A stretch of 64,000 nucleotides of DNA from Candidatus Sumerlaeota bacterium (GCA_016928995.1 JAFGJS010000030.1:1-64000), one strand, 5' to 3'. Shown: positions 1 to 10,500, counted from the stretch's first letter. Made by a program: numbers and translations. Notes: generated from the sequence alone by a model not told the origin.

Positions 1-843
1 CGTCGGCGGTTTGCCGATGTCGTGCAGCAGAGCGCTCCAGGCGAGTTCGGGCGTGCGGCGCCCGGCGGGCAATTGCAGCGTGGCGTCCAGCGTCAGGCAG
101 GTGTGCCGCAGCACGTCGCCTTCGGGGTGGAACTCCTTGGGTTGCGGCACGCCGTGCATGGCGGCGACTTCGGGCAGCACATGCTCCAGCACGCCGAATT
201 TTTTCAAGGCCCAGAGCGCCTCGCCGGGGCGAGGTCCGGTGAAGATGCGCGTCAGCTCCTCGGAGGTGCGCTCCGAAGAAACCGCAGCGGTGAGGGGCGC
301 GAGTCGCTGAATGGCGGCGAGTGTCTCTTTTTCGATCTTGAAGCCGAAACGGAAGCAAAAGCGGAAGGCGCGCAGAATCCGCAGGTGATCTTCCTCGAAG
401 CGCATGATGGGATTGCCGATGGCGCGGATCCGCTTGTCCTGCAAATCCTGTTGTCCGTTGACGTAGTCGTACCATTCGTCGGCGATGGGGTCGTACATCA
501 GGGCGTTGATGGTGAAATCGCGCCGCTGGGCGTCCTCACGCGCGCCGCAGTATTGTACATCCGCCGGCCGCCGGCCGTCTTCGTAGGCGCCGTCGCTGCG
601 AAAGGTGGCGACTTCGAAGTGCCGGTTGTCCATCACGACGATGATGACGCCAAACTGCGCGCCGACGGCGTAGGTCTGTTGGAATAGTTTTTGCACTTCT
701 TCGGGCCGGGCGGAAGTGGCGATATCGTAGTCATGGGGCGGGATGCCCATCATCATATCGCGCGCCGCTCCACCGACAATCAGGGCCTGATGCCCGGCTT
801 GTTGCAAAACCCGAATGATTTCAATCGCCGCTGAGTCGATCAT
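1..843 (-). CDS. CCA tRNA nucleotidyltransferase / poly(A) polymerase family (3' part cut by window edge)
   Basis: About 281 codons read inward from an ATG at 843; the gene runs off the left edge, so the C-terminus is missing. The N-terminus has the nucleotidyltransferase GGAARD motif (residues about 22-27) and the DYD metal-binding motif in HDYDIATSA. The RRDFTINALMYDP segment and the LRILRAFRF segment are typical of the CCA-adding and poly(A) polymerase head and neck. The last visible residues, LLHDIGKPPT, are an HD-domain motif as in CCA enzymes carrying an HD phosphohydrolase domain. It would repair or complete the 3' CCA of tRNAs in the cytoplasm. CCA addition and poly(A) polymerase activity cannot be separated from this fragment. 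It is transcribed divergently from the TPR gene at 969. Confidence 0.88.
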   Translation of the reverse strand, partial: MIDSAAIEIIRVLQQAGHQALIVGGAARDMMMGIPPHDYDIATSARPEEVQKLFQQTYAVGAQFGVIIVVMDNRHFEVATFRSDGAYEDGRRPADVQYCGAREDAQRRDFTINALMYDPIADEWYDYVNGQQDLQDKRIRAIGNPIMRFEEDHLRILRAFRFCFRFGFKIEKETLAAIQRLAPLTAAVSSERTSEELTRIFTGPRPGEALWALKKFGVLEHVLPEVAAMHGVPQPKEFHPEGDVLRHTCLTLDATLQLPAGRRTPELAWSALLHDIGKPPT

Positions 844-968
844 GGCGCCGCAAATTTTGCTTGATTTCCTGAGTTCGCTGGCAAAGACTTTTCTGCTTTG
901 ACGGTTTGTAGGGTGCAAGCCGAGTTGAAAAAATTCAACGTAAAAATTTTGCGAAAACGGAGAGCGCC

Positions 969-1523
969 GTGAGCGAGGCAACCAGCAATCCCGAAGTCAA
1001 TGAGGCGCAGGAATCGGCGGAAGAGCCGGTAGGGGCGAACGAGACGGAAAAGCATGAAGCCGAGGAGGCTCATGTTAGTCTGTATGAATTAGAGATGGAG
1101 CGTTTTCGCGCCACGCTGAAGGGCAGCATCGACGCTGCGCTGGATCGTTATGGTTTTACGATGGTCCACAGTTTGAAGCCTGAGGAATATGTGAAGCAGC
1201 AAGAGAGTTTGGGTTTTCCGCCCAAACTGGCCCGCGATTTTTACAATCTGGGCTGCGTCGCCGCGGAGGAAGAGGATTACGAGGAGGCGGTGAAGCACTT
1301 GCAGCAATGCCTGACGATCGATAAGGATTTCATCCCGGCATATTTCAACCTGGGCGTTGTTTTTGAGCTGAAGGGAGACGGCGCCAAGGCGCGTCAGAAT
1401 TACGAGAAGTATTGCAAACGTCTGCTGGAGCAGACGGCGCATCCGGATTATCGCCCAGCGCACATTGAGGAGCGCGAGGCGGAAGTCCGCCAAATCGAGC
1501 ATCATCTCGCCACGTTGAAGTAA
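969..1523 (+). CDS. TPR-repeat protein of unknown function
   Basis: 184 residues from a GTG start with a GGAG-type ribosome binding site 6-7 bases upstream. The first 40 residues are Glu-rich and probably disordered. Residues about 85-155 carry two tetratricopeptide repeats (RDFYNLGCVAAEEEDYEEA and PAYFNLGVVFELKGDGAKA), followed by a charged C-terminal helix. There is no signal peptide or membrane segment, so a cytoplasmic scaffold or adaptor role is likely. No partner is obvious: the cca-like gene is divergent and an amidase follows 140 bp downstream. A near-palindrome around GGATGCATCC (1544-1562) lies just after the stop and could end the transcript. Confidence 0.75.
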   Translation: MSEATSNPEVNEAQESAEEPVGANETEKHEAEEAHVSLYELEMERFRATLKGSIDAALDRYGFTMVHSLKPEEYVKQQESLGFPPKLARDFYNLGCVAAEEEDYEEAVKHLQQCLTIDKDFIPAYFNLGVVFELKGDGAKARQNYEKYCKRLLEQTAHPDYRPAHIEEREAEVRQIEHHLATLK

Positions 1524-1663
1524 GGCGGGAGCGGCGCGTTGCGCCTTGGATGCATCCTAAGGATCCCATAACCGTTTGACTTGCGGCTTGGCTGGCCGCG
1601 ACTGATGAATGCTGAGCCGATGCGGATCATCCGGAGTGGACGTTGAACGGGAAGTTCTCTGAC

Positions 1664-2905
1664 ATGAGCCATCGAAGTTGCAAACCGGCTATGGCGATGC
1701 TGGCGTTATGCTGGCTCGGCGGAGTGTGTCTGCGCGCCGGCGCGACGACGATGGTGGAGGACATCCGTTGGGATTCCAAACCTGCCTATACCCGCTGCGT
1801 GGTCGAGCTCAGCGGTCCGGCCCAATATAAAGCCTATGATCGTTCCAATGACGGCTATGTGTATGTCGATCTGTTCGATGTGCGCGGCCAGCAGGAAAAT
1901 CTATCCATTTCCGTGGATGATGGCGTGGTCAAGGCGATCCTGGTCGTGCAGCACAAGGATCGTCAGATCCTGCGTTTGATTTTTTATCTCAAAATGAAAA
2001 CCCGTTTTAGTGTGCAAACGCTGGAAGATCCGCACCGGTTGATCGTGGATATCGAGCATCCGGCCGACGCCAGCCCGCCTGAAGAGGAGATCGCTCCCGC
2101 GGAAACCCAACCGAGTCTGCTCAACGCCGTGATGGGCGCTCCGCGCAAGAAAGTGGTTGTGATCGATCCGGGCCATGGCGGAAAAGATCCCGGCACAGTT
2201 TCCCGGATCAAGATCGACGGAAAAAAAATCGAAGAAAAGGATCTTGCTCTTAAAACTGCGCTTGAATTGAAGAAGCTGATCGACAAATCGCCCAACATGG
2301 AGGCGCGTCTCACGCGCGAGACTGATAAATATGTTTCGCTGGATGATCGCAACCGCATGGCCGAACATTTCAAGGGCGACCTTTATGTTTCGATCCACTA
2401 TAATGCCGGCAAAAACAGACAGGTGTCTGCGATCACTCGCGGCATGGAACTGTACTTCCTCAGTCCGGAGAAGACTCAGCAAGAATCCGAGCGTCTCCTG
2501 GGCGCGCTGAAGAGCACGGAGAAAAACAACGGCTCATCGAACCTCTCTCAGAATCCTAAACTGCAAAGCCTGCTGGAAAAGATGATCGACGAAAAACTCA
2601 ACCGCCAATTCCGGCTGAGCCGCTTGATGTGCCAGTACATGGAAGATGAGTTCAAGCAGGATAGTTATTTCGGCCAGTATTACCGCGGCATCAAGGACGC
2701 GGGTTTTCGCAGTTTGGTGCGGCAATACACCCGCCCCACGGTGCTGGTCGAGGTCGGCTATCTGACGCATAGCAAGGAGCTCGCTGAGATGGTCAAGCCG
2801 TCCAATCAGCGGTCAGCGGCGATTCATGTGTTTAATGCAATCAATCGATATTTTCATCATCAAGATCCAAACTTCAAACCGATGCGCATCAAGCTGCCTG
2901 AGTAG
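1664..2905 (+). CDS. N-acetylmuramoyl-L-alanine amidase (AMIN + Amidase_3, AmiC-like)
   Basis: Exported zinc amidase that cuts the MurNAc-L-Ala bond of peptidoglycan, usually in cell separation. I place the start at ATG 1664, which gives a clean signal peptide (MSHRSCKPAMAMLALCWLGG); a TTG at 1643 in the same frame, with GGAG six bases upstream, is possible. An AMIN-like domain fills roughly residues 30-130 and targets such enzymes to the wall. The catalytic Amidase_3 domain begins at VVVIDPGHGGKDPG, and the zinc ligands are recognisable: His of DPGHGG, Glu of IEEKDLALK, His of VSIHYNA, and the late catalytic Glu in VEVGYLTH. An insertion between the second His and the final Glu (around PEKTQQESERLLG) resembles the regulatory helix of AmiC-type enzymes. 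nusB follows closely. Confidence 0.9.
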   Translation: MSHRSCKPAMAMLALCWLGGVCLRAGATTMVEDIRWDSKPAYTRCVVELSGPAQYKAYDRSNDGYVYVDLFDVRGQQENLSISVDDGVVKAILVVQHKDRQILRLIFYLKMKTRFSVQTLEDPHRLIVDIEHPADASPPEEEIAPAETQPSLLNAVMGAPRKKVVVIDPGHGGKDPGTVSRIKIDGKKIEEKDLALKTALELKKLIDKSPNMEARLTRETDKYVSLDDRNRMAEHFKGDLYVSIHYNAGKNRQVSAITRGMELYFLSPEKTQQESERLLGALKSTEKNNGSSNLSQNPKLQSLLEKMIDEKLNRQFRLSRLMCQYMEDEFKQDSYFGQYYRGIKDAGFRSLVRQYTRPTVLVEVGYLTHSKELAEMVKPSNQRSAAIHVFNAINRYFHHQDPNFKPMRIKLPE

Positions 2906-2939
2906 GGCGGGGTGCGGCGGTGATCGGCGAGCGAGGGAT

Positions 2940-3422
2940 ATGGGCATCCGGCGAGTGGCCCGGCAACGGGCGCTTCAAATCTTATACGGGGTAGAGATAA
3001 CCGGCCAGCCGTTGACCGAGGCGGTGGAGGGTTTTCTGGCCGTGAGGGCGGAGCTGGAGTCGAACTCGAAGCCGATGGAGCAATTCACTTTCGATTTGTC
3101 CGAAAAATGTCTGGAACATCTGGGGGAGATCGACGCGCGGCTGAAAAGCGCGTTGATCAATTGGCGGTTTGAGCGGCTGAGCGCCACGGACCGGTTGATT
3201 TTGCGGCTGGGCTGCGCGGAGTTGCTTTTTTTCGACGACATTCCGCCGCGCGTCACGATCAACGAGTTCATCGAAATCGCGCGCAGTTTCGGCGACAACG
3301 AGTCGCCGCATTTCGTCAATGGCGTGTTGGACCGCATCGCCCGCGGGGAAAATTTTGATATGAGCAATATGCGTGAAAAGGTGCGTCTCGACGGCGCCGA
3401 AACCGGCCAGGAGACGCCTTGA
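2940..3422 (+). CDS. nusB: Transcription antitermination factor NusB
   Basis: 160 residues. ATG 2940 is preceded by GAGGG and starts the family N-terminus MGIRRVARQRALQILYGVEI; the open frame extends further upstream without a family match. NusB binds boxA RNA with ribosomal protein S10 and promotes rRNA antitermination. The all-helical NusB fold is visible, including the C-terminal signature RLILRLGCAELLFFDD, PPRVTINEFIEIARSFG and the final FVNGVLDRIAR. The stop codon overlaps the ATG of waaA (TGATG), so the two are probably translationally coupled. Confidence 0.93.
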   Translation: MGIRRVARQRALQILYGVEITGQPLTEAVEGFLAVRAELESNSKPMEQFTFDLSEKCLEHLGEIDARLKSALINWRFERLSATDRLILRLGCAELLFFDDIPPRVTINEFIEIARSFGDNESPHFVNGVLDRIARGENFDMSNMREKVRLDGAETGQETP

Positions 3423-4711
3423 TGTTGATCTATACATCCGTTTATCTGGCCGCGCTTCCCATCGTCGCTCCATGGGTGGCGTATCGCATGCTGGTGCGCG
3501 GCAAGTATCGCCGGAGCATCGCCGGGATGCTGGGCGTGCGCAAGCCGGCGATGAATCCCGGCGGCGGCCGCACATACTGGCTGCATGCCGTTTCCGTCGG
3601 GGAGGTCAACGCGGCTTCGGCGATGATCACGAAATTGCGCGAGCAGTATCCCGATGCGCGCATCGTGGTCTCCACCACTACGGAAACCGGGCAGGATCAT
3701 GCGCGAATGACGCTGAAGGATCGTGTGGACGATATTTTTTATTATCCCGTCGATTTCCCCTGGATTGTGCGATCCACGCTGGATCGCGTGCGGCCGACGC
3801 ACTTGCTGCTGATGGAGACGGAGCTTTGGCCCAACATGCTGACCGTGGCGGCGGCGCGCGGCGTGAAACTGTTCATGCTCAATGGCAAGCTTTCTTCGAA
3901 GTCGTTCGGCAATTATCAGCGTTTTCATTGGCTTTTTCGCGAGCCGCTCGCGGGCTTCAGCGCGTTTTGCATGCAGACGGAGATTGACGGCGAGCGGATG
4001 AAGCAGCTGACGCCTCATCCCGAACGGGTGCATGTCACGGGCGATTGCAAGTTTGATGCGCCGATGCAGGAGCTCAGCGCCGAAGAACGCGAGGAAGTGC
4101 TGCGCGGCTGGGGCGTGGAGCCCGAGCGCCCTGTCATCCTTGCCGGGAGCACACACTCCGGCGAGGATGAGATTGTGCTCGACGCCTTCGCTCAGGTGCT
4201 CCTACGGCATCCGGATGCGTTGCTGGCGCTGGCGCCGCGCCATCCCGAGCGTTTCGACGATGTGTATGATCTGATGCGTGAGCGCGGCCTGGCGACGCTG
4301 CGCGCGTCGGATCCGCAGCATGGCCCGGTGGAGCCTCAGGCCGTGCTGCTCGACCGCATGGGCGTGCTGCAGAAGTATTATGGTTTGGGCCGCGTGGCCA
4401 TCGTGGCGGGAAGTTTTGTTTACAGCGAGCGGTTCGGCGGCCATAACCTGCTTGAGGCGGCGATTCACAACATTCCGGTCGTATACGGGCCGCATATGCA
4501 TAAGCAGAAAGAGATCGCGCGTTTGTTCGATGAGCGCCAAAGCGGCGTGCAGACAGCCCCGGAGCAGCTGGGCGCCACACTGGTGGAGTTGCTGAGTGCG
4601 CCGGAAAAGGCCAAAGCGTTGGGGCAAAAGGCGTATGATACTTTCTGCGCACATCGCGGCAGCGCCAAGCGCAATCTGGAGATACTCCTGAAGTTTGATT
4701 CAATCCGATAA
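3422..4711 (+). CDS. waaA: 3-deoxy-D-manno-octulosonic acid (Kdo) transferase
   Basis: 429 residues, usual length for the family. WaaA transfers Kdo from CMP-Kdo to lipid A precursor at the inner membrane, so its presence indicates an LPS outer membrane. A short N-terminal hydrophobic anchor (residues 2-18) is followed by family motifs: WLHAVSVGEV, VVSTTTETG, LLLMETELWPN and LNGKLSSKSF in the N-terminal domain, and AGSTHSGEDE and FGGHNLLEAA in the C-terminal GT-B domain. I use ATG 3422, which overlaps the nusB stop; a TTG three bases earlier is possible but adds nothing. Confidence 0.93.
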   Translation: MLIYTSVYLAALPIVAPWVAYRMLVRGKYRRSIAGMLGVRKPAMNPGGGRTYWLHAVSVGEVNAASAMITKLREQYPDARIVVSTTTETGQDHARMTLKDRVDDIFYYPVDFPWIVRSTLDRVRPTHLLLMETELWPNMLTVAAARGVKLFMLNGKLSSKSFGNYQRFHWLFREPLAGFSAFCMQTEIDGERMKQLTPHPERVHVTGDCKFDAPMQELSAEEREEVLRGWGVEPERPVILAGSTHSGEDEIVLDAFAQVLLRHPDALLALAPRHPERFDDVYDLMRERGLATLRASDPQHGPVEPQAVLLDRMGVLQKYYGLGRVAIVAGSFVYSERFGGHNLLEAAIHNIPVVYGPHMHKQKEIARLFDERQSGVQTAPEQLGATLVELLSAPEKAKALGQKAYDTFCAHRGSAKRNLEILLKFDSIR

Positions 4712-4809
4712 GCGGCATGCCCTTCAAATAATCTGCGATTCAACCCGTGCTTGCATAACAGCGTCTTGGGCTGGTATGTATGCGTGACTACTGTTTGGAA
4801 AGATCATAC

Positions 4810-7038
4810 ATGCGAGCCAAACAAAAAAAAAGTGGTGAGTCGCATCGTTCCATCAATGAGCCGAAGGAAAAGGCTGATTCCTCGGACTCGCAGCTGACGT
4901 TGTCAAAACGGCGCAAATGGCTGTTCCGTCTGGCGGCGATGATTCTGCCCAGTTTGCTGTTGTTCGCGATGCTTGAAGTTGGATTGCGGCTGGGCGGCTT
5001 TGGTTATCCGACACAATTCATTGTCGGGCCAGACTCTCATGGCGTTTTTATGACGAACCGTTTTTTCGGATGGCGTTTTTTTCCTCACGCCATCGCGCGT
5101 GAACCGGTCTATCATGAGCTGACCGCCAAGCCTGACGGCGCGATCCGCATTTTCGTCCTGGGCGGATCGGCGGCGCAAGGCATACCTGAACCTTCATTCA
5201 GTTTTGGCGAGATCCTCGCAGTCATGCTGAGGGAACGTCATCCCGATACGCAGTTTGAAGTTGTGAATGCAGCCATGACAGCGATCAATTCGCATGTGGT
5301 CCGGGAAATCGCCCGCGACTGCGTCGAATATCAGCCGGATTTTTATGTCGTTTATATGGGGAACAATGAAGTCACCGGACCTTATGGTCCTGGCACAGTT
5401 TTTCAGCGCAGCATGATGAATTTGAGTTTCATCCGGGCAAGCATCTGGCTGAAGTCGACGCGCATCGCGCAATTGCTGCATCCGGTCGTCAGCATGTTTC
5501 ATGCCGGCGAAGCGCCGACGACATGGGAAGGCTTGCATATGTTTGTGCATAATCCCGTGGCGTCCGATGATCCGCGTTTGGAGGCGGTTTACCGGAATTT
5601 TCACCGGAACCTGAGCGACATATGCCGCATTGCGCGTATAGCCGGCGCTAATATTATTTTTTCCACTGTGGCCGTGAATCAGCGCGATTATCCACCGACG
5701 TTTTCGCAACACCGCGCCGATTTGAGCGACGATGAGTTGAGCCAGTGGGAATTGCATCAACAAAAAGGCGTTGAGTCGCAGGCGAAAGAAGATTGGGCGA
5801 TGGCGATTGAGCAGTATCAGGCGGCGATCCGGATCGACGATCGCTATGCGGAAACTCAATTTCGCCTCGGTCAATGTATGGAAGCCGCCGGACGTTTTGC
5901 TGAAGCCCGGGATTGCTTCAGCCTGGCTCGCGATCTGGATGCGTTGCGGTTTCGCGCCGATTCACGGATCAACGCCGTGATCCGCGACGCGGTAGATGAA
6001 AATGCTTCGGACAAGCTTCGTCTGGCGGATGCGGAGCAGGCTTTGCAGAGCAACGCCTTGGCGCCTCATGGCATCCCAGGACGTGAATTGTTTTATGAGC
6101 ATGTCCACCTGACTTTTAATGGCAATTATCTTGTCGCTCAAGCGGTCTTGGAACAAATTGAGGCGGTTTTGCCGAAGAACGTGCTCGCAGGTAAAACTCA
6201 AGCGCTTCCATCACGGCGTCAATGCGCGCAAGCGCTCGTGCTGACACCGTGGGATGAATATATGATGATCAGCAAAATCAGCGAGCTGATGTCGCTCCCG
6301 CCGTTTACCGATCAACTCGATCATGCAGCAAGGCAGGATGCGATGCGGAATAAAATGAAACAGCTATACCGGCAAGCGACAATGCCGCAAATGATTGAAG
6401 CCGTCCGCAAGTCCTATGAAGCCGCGATACATGACTCGCCGCGAGATTACAATCTGCGCTATCGGTTCGCCAATCTGGCGTCGAATTTTGGACACCCAGA
6501 GGTTGCCGCCAAGCACTTTCAATTTTTAGCCGAAATGCGGCCCTATTCGTTTGAAATTCACAACCGGCTTGCTTCTGTGCTGGATCTTTGCGGGAAAACG
6601 GAAGAGGCTCATGAGCAATATCGGATCATGCAAGATTTGGAGCCGCTTAATCCTGGATTGCATAACAACTACGGCGTCTTTTTAGCGCGACACGGCCAAC
6701 TTGATGAGGGCGTTGTTCATCTGCGGAAGGCGCTGCAACTGAATCCGGACTATATGGAAGCGTATGTCAACCTTGGCATTACCCTGGATAAACTCGATCA
6801 GCCTGAAGAGGCGATCGTTCAATTCAAGAAAGCCCTGGAACTCAATCCAGAAAACGCGAGTATCCATAACAAGCTGGGAGAGATTCTGGCGCGTCAGGAT
6901 AGAGCGGAGGAAGCGGTTTCTCATTTCGAGCAAGCGCTTGAACGAGAACCGCAGAATGCTCTGTTCAAGAAGAATTTAAGCGACGTTCGGGCAAGTTCCG
7001 TTTCTGGTGAAACCGCCAGGCAGCAACCTTCCAAATGA
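4810..7038 (+). CDS. SGNH-hydrolase-like protein with internal and C-terminal TPR repeats
   Basis: 742 residues from ATG 4810, which has GGAAAG about eight bases upstream; an in-frame ATG at 4780 is less well placed. A basic N-terminal tail precedes one membrane segment (LFRLAAMILPSLLLFAMLEV), so the rest is probably periplasmic. An SGNH/GDSL-type domain begins with FVLGGSAAQG (nucleophile Ser block I) and continues with YVVYMGNNEVTG, where NN fits block III. The closing acid-His block appears to be YEHVHLTFNGNY. A TPR pair (about residues 310-370) interrupts this domain, and at least four more TPRs fill the C-terminus (NNYGVFLARHGQLDEG, AYVNLGITLDKLDQPEEA). Such proteins are often linked to O-acyl modification of surface glycans; the substrate here is unknown. 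Confidence 0.78.
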   Translation: MRAKQKKSGESHRSINEPKEKADSSDSQLTLSKRRKWLFRLAAMILPSLLLFAMLEVGLRLGGFGYPTQFIVGPDSHGVFMTNRFFGWRFFPHAIAREPVYHELTAKPDGAIRIFVLGGSAAQGIPEPSFSFGEILAVMLRERHPDTQFEVVNAAMTAINSHVVREIARDCVEYQPDFYVVYMGNNEVTGPYGPGTVFQRSMMNLSFIRASIWLKSTRIAQLLHPVVSMFHAGEAPTTWEGLHMFVHNPVASDDPRLEAVYRNFHRNLSDICRIARIAGANIIFSTVAVNQRDYPPTFSQHRADLSDDELSQWELHQQKGVESQAKEDWAMAIEQYQAAIRIDDRYAETQFRLGQCMEAAGRFAEARDCFSLARDLDALRFRADSRINAVIRDAVDENASDKLRLADAEQALQSNALAPHGIPGRELFYEHVHLTFNGNYLVAQAVLEQIEAVLPKNVLAGKTQALPSRRQCAQALVLTPWDEYMMISKISELMSLPPFTDQLDHAARQDAMRNKMKQLYRQATMPQMIEAVRKSYEAAIHDSPRDYNLRYRFANLASNFGHPEVAAKHFQFLAEMRPYSFEIHNRLASVLDLCGKTEEAHEQYRIMQDLEPLNPGLHNNYGVFLARHGQLDEGVVHLRKALQLNPDYMEAYVNLGITLDKLDQPEEAIVQFKKALELNPENASIHNKLGEILARQDRAEEAVSHFEQALEREPQNALFKKNLSDVRASSVSGETARQQPSK

Positions 7039-7219
7039 TTCATGTGTTGATTCAAAGAACACCAGGATCGTAGTCGATCTGCATCGGTTCGTACTCGCCG
7101 GATTGCTTTGTTCGCTGGAAATGCCTTGGCGCTCGGTTTGCATAATAAAGAGAGTTTCAAAGATTCTTGCGGTATTGCATAGCGTAGACGGATCACAGAA
7201 TTCCGTGTGTTTTCGATTC

Positions 7220-7298
7220 AATACCGCAACCGTGAGGGAGTGGCCCAACTGGCGTTGTGGCATGGATTTGCGGGCCACTCCCTCACGGTCGCGGTACT
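7220..7298. repeat. REP-like palindrome
   Basis: Two 27-nt arms (7220-7246 and 7272-7298) are inverted copies with 25 of 27 positions matching, separated by 25 nt. The arm core is CCGTGAGGGAGTGGCCC. It sits in the 512-bp gap between the SGNH-TPR gene and the end of the giant surface protein gene. The rest of the gap shows no credible gene. The long stem and isolated position fit a dispersed REP/BIME-like element or a strong bidirectional terminator. No second copy was noticed in this window. Confidence 0.6.
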
Positions 7299-7503
7299 GA
7301 TTAGATCGTTTCTCGAATGCAATGGCTTAATACAGTAGATATTTGTCTCTAGCAGATTGAGATCGTACTTTCGAGAGATGCGCGATGTTGGTTGGAGCTT
7401 CGTGCGCGCTGTCGTTATGGGCGGGATTGCGTTCAAGAAAAAGACGCGCCGCAGATCTTCCGCGACGCGTCGTTGTCATTTCAAATCATCAGTAAGGTTT
7501 TGC

Positions 7504-7535
7504 GACATCGCGCGAGAATGAACTCGCGCGATGTC
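7504..7535 (-). terminator. Stem-loop after the giant surface protein gene
   Basis: Perfect 13-bp inverted repeat (7504-7516 and 7523-7535, arm GACATCGCGCGAG) with a 6-nt loop, beginning 16 nt past the stop of the minus-strand gene. The T-run that would make it a textbook intrinsic terminator is absent on the minus strand, so it may act as a transcript-stabilising hairpin or a weak terminator. Confidence 0.55.
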
Positions 7536-7550
7536 TGTTTGTGCATAACC

Positions 7551-10500
7551 TTATTCGAACAGTGTCCAGAGGGATTCGACGGACGACGGATCGAATGTTT
7601 CCGTTACGAAATAGGTTTCATTCGGATTCGGCGTTCCGCCGGCCAGAGCGCGTGAGAACATGTCGTACGCTTCAGCCGTACTGGACAATTCGATTCCAAG
7701 AACGCCCAGCGCCGTGCCAGGATCCACCGAAACATAATAGGTGGCGCCAAAGCCCAGGATGCTGGCGATGGAAGCGCCGCCTTGCGTGGCGTCGAAGTCG
7801 GAGACATCGACTCCGGTCAACGCATCGCTGAAGGTGACCATGAACGTCATGCCTTCTTCGACCGTCTTGTTGTACGTCGGGACAAGCGGGTCGTAGCGCG
7901 TGACGGATGTGATCACCGGATCGGACTTGTCGATCGCGGTCCAGTTGCCATAGATGTCGCCGTTGCCCACGCCGTTCAGCACAGCAGTGCCGACGAAGGT
8001 TTCGACTCGGTTCATCACAACGTTGTCAACCCCCATGAAGGATCGAGAGGCATACTCACTGCCACTTGTAGTGGAATCGATATTGGTGAACCGGATGCCC
8101 AGCAGATCGCCGGCATAAGATGGTGAAGCCGGGATCGTCCAAGTTGTTAATTGATTCGCCCAAGCGCCGGTTGCGGCAGTCTGTGAGCTAATCAGCGTTT
8201 CCGTGGAAAGAGCGGTGTTCCATGCATAGAGTTCGACCATGCAGGATTCAGGATCCCACACGCCATCTGCGGACCAGCCGGCAAGGGTGTCGAAGGACAC
8301 CTCGTAATAATCGCCGCCTGCGATGACATGATCCGTCACCTGATAGCAATACCCCTGCATGTAACCGATAGTCGAATCGAATCCGTTTTGAAGATAGCCG
8401 TTGCTGTTCTCAACACCGGAGTCCGTTAAGAACGGGCTATGCCACCCGGCGACATCGGAGTCGTATCCACTGGTCCAAAGAGCGACGCCGCCATTGAGAT
8501 CCTCAAAACTCGGATTGACCAGGGTGATCGATGTTGCTGCGCCCATTTCACTCAAGCCGAAATCATCAACACACATGATGCTCCATTGAGTGCCCACATT
8601 TGTCACACGAATGCCCAAATTTTCGCCATCATATGTCGCTGTTGAGGGAACCGTGAAATCCAATGTACGCATCGCATAGACGCCATCGGTGCATGCAAAT
8701 GTTTGAGTCGTAACGACCGTCGATGCATCACCGGCATAGAGCATGATTTCCGTCACAGAATATGGATCCGAAGAAACTAGATTCATATTCCAGAAAGTCA
8801 GATGGTACTGATCGCCAATTGCGATGGGATGCTCAGTGGTTTGCTCAGCATAGCACTCTGTACCGCCATTACCAACAGTGTCTTTCATGATAAAAGCGTC
8901 GTATGTGCCATCTGGTGAAGAGGTACGCCAATTGTCGTGACGGCCTGTGTCACGCCATGCAGGACTGCTCCAGCCAGGCACACAATCCCAATCAAATCCG
9001 CGTCGAACTGCAACATTTCCCCCATTAACATTTTGATTCAAGAAAGAGGGATTCTCCACAGTGATCGGATACTCGTTGCGGATTGTTTGCTGAATAATGG
9101 TGTCGTCATCTTCCAGCACCAGGTTCAGTGAGCCGTCCGACGCGGCGCTGGTGTCGATCGCAACGTCATAGGCTTGGTCCGTCACGGTTTCCGTGACTGT
9201 CGTGATTGCGGCGCCAGTGGCGGTGCCGGCCAGGCTCAACAAGGTCTGGCTGAAGCCGTCCACGGGTTCCGTGAAGGTGACGGAGTAGGTCACAACGTCT
9301 CCATCGGTGACCGGAGCGTCGTCCGTCCAGAGGGTGACGCCGATCAGGGTGGAGTCATAGGTGACCGAAGGATTGCCGGTCGAGGCATAGTTGATGCGTC
9401 CCAAGCCGCTCACGCAGACGCCGGCCGGGATGGTCGGGGCCAGCGTGCCGGTGGTGGCGCCTGTGACGCCTGTAACCAGGACTTCGTACAGTGTGCCTGC
9501 TTGGTTGAGTGCGTTGAGCGCGACGGTCAGCGAGGCGCTGGTCAGTGTGCCGTTCCACGCGACTTCGGATGCCTCTAAGCCGGTGACCGGCTCGGAGAAC
9601 TCAACGTTAAAGGCGATCGGCAGGGCCGCCGTGGGACTTGCGACGTTGCTGCCCAAGGTGATTTCGCAAGTGGGCCGCTCGCCGCGGATTTCCGTCGTGT
9701 CGCCAGTGCCTTCGATGTTAACTTCGACAGGTGTGTTGAGTGAATTGGATACGACCGTGACCGTTGCGGAGTATTCCACGCGGAAACCTGCTGCCGGAGG
9801 CACGAAGGAAACCACCATCGTGGTGCCTTCGCCTGCAGCCAGGGTGAGCGGCATGGCGGGCGGAGAAGTCATTGTGATCGCGGAATCGCCAGCGAAGGTG
9901 ATGCTCGATATCACAGTTGTCTCCGTGCCGCCAGCGCCGATTCTCAGGGTCACTGTGTCGGAGGTGCCTTCAGTTACGACGCCGAAGTCGATTGATGCAG
10001 GATTGGCCGAGGTGTAATTGACCAAAGACTCGAACGCGCCGATGTCGGGTCTGCCGATGCGGGTGACACCGTCAAAGTCGACGGCGGGCGCCGCGTCATC
10101 AGCCACGCCTGCGTTGATGATGGGCGAAAGGCCGCTGATTCTGTAATTGCGATTGGCTTTATCCGCGAATGTCACAGCGTCATAAACCGGACGCGGATCG
10201 ACGAGGCCGTCATAGATGCCGTTCGGCGGATCGACCGAGCCGTCAGCGCCTTCGTACAGGTTGTTGCTGACGTAGGCGTTGTCCAGCACGTCGGCCCATG
10301 TGTTGATGGCCATGTCGAAATCGACGAAGATGTTGTTGAGCACGACTTCGTGTCTGGTGTTGTCATTCTCTTCCAGCCAGAGAGCCGAGTGGACGACGCC
10401 TGGATCAAAATCGACGCCGTTGCCGACAAACGTGTTGTTAATGACCGTCATGCCGTCGGTGTCGCGGATGCAGGCGCCCGCGTCAGCCCACGGACCGGCT

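Noticed and set aside
22-687. A 221-residue plus-strand protein
   Set aside because: It is the reverse strand of the nucleotidyltransferase gene, whose motifs (GGAARD, DYD, HDIGK) are clear.
2975-4156. A 393-residue minus-strand protein
   Set aside because: It runs antisense across both nusB and waaA, two clear and translationally coupled genes.
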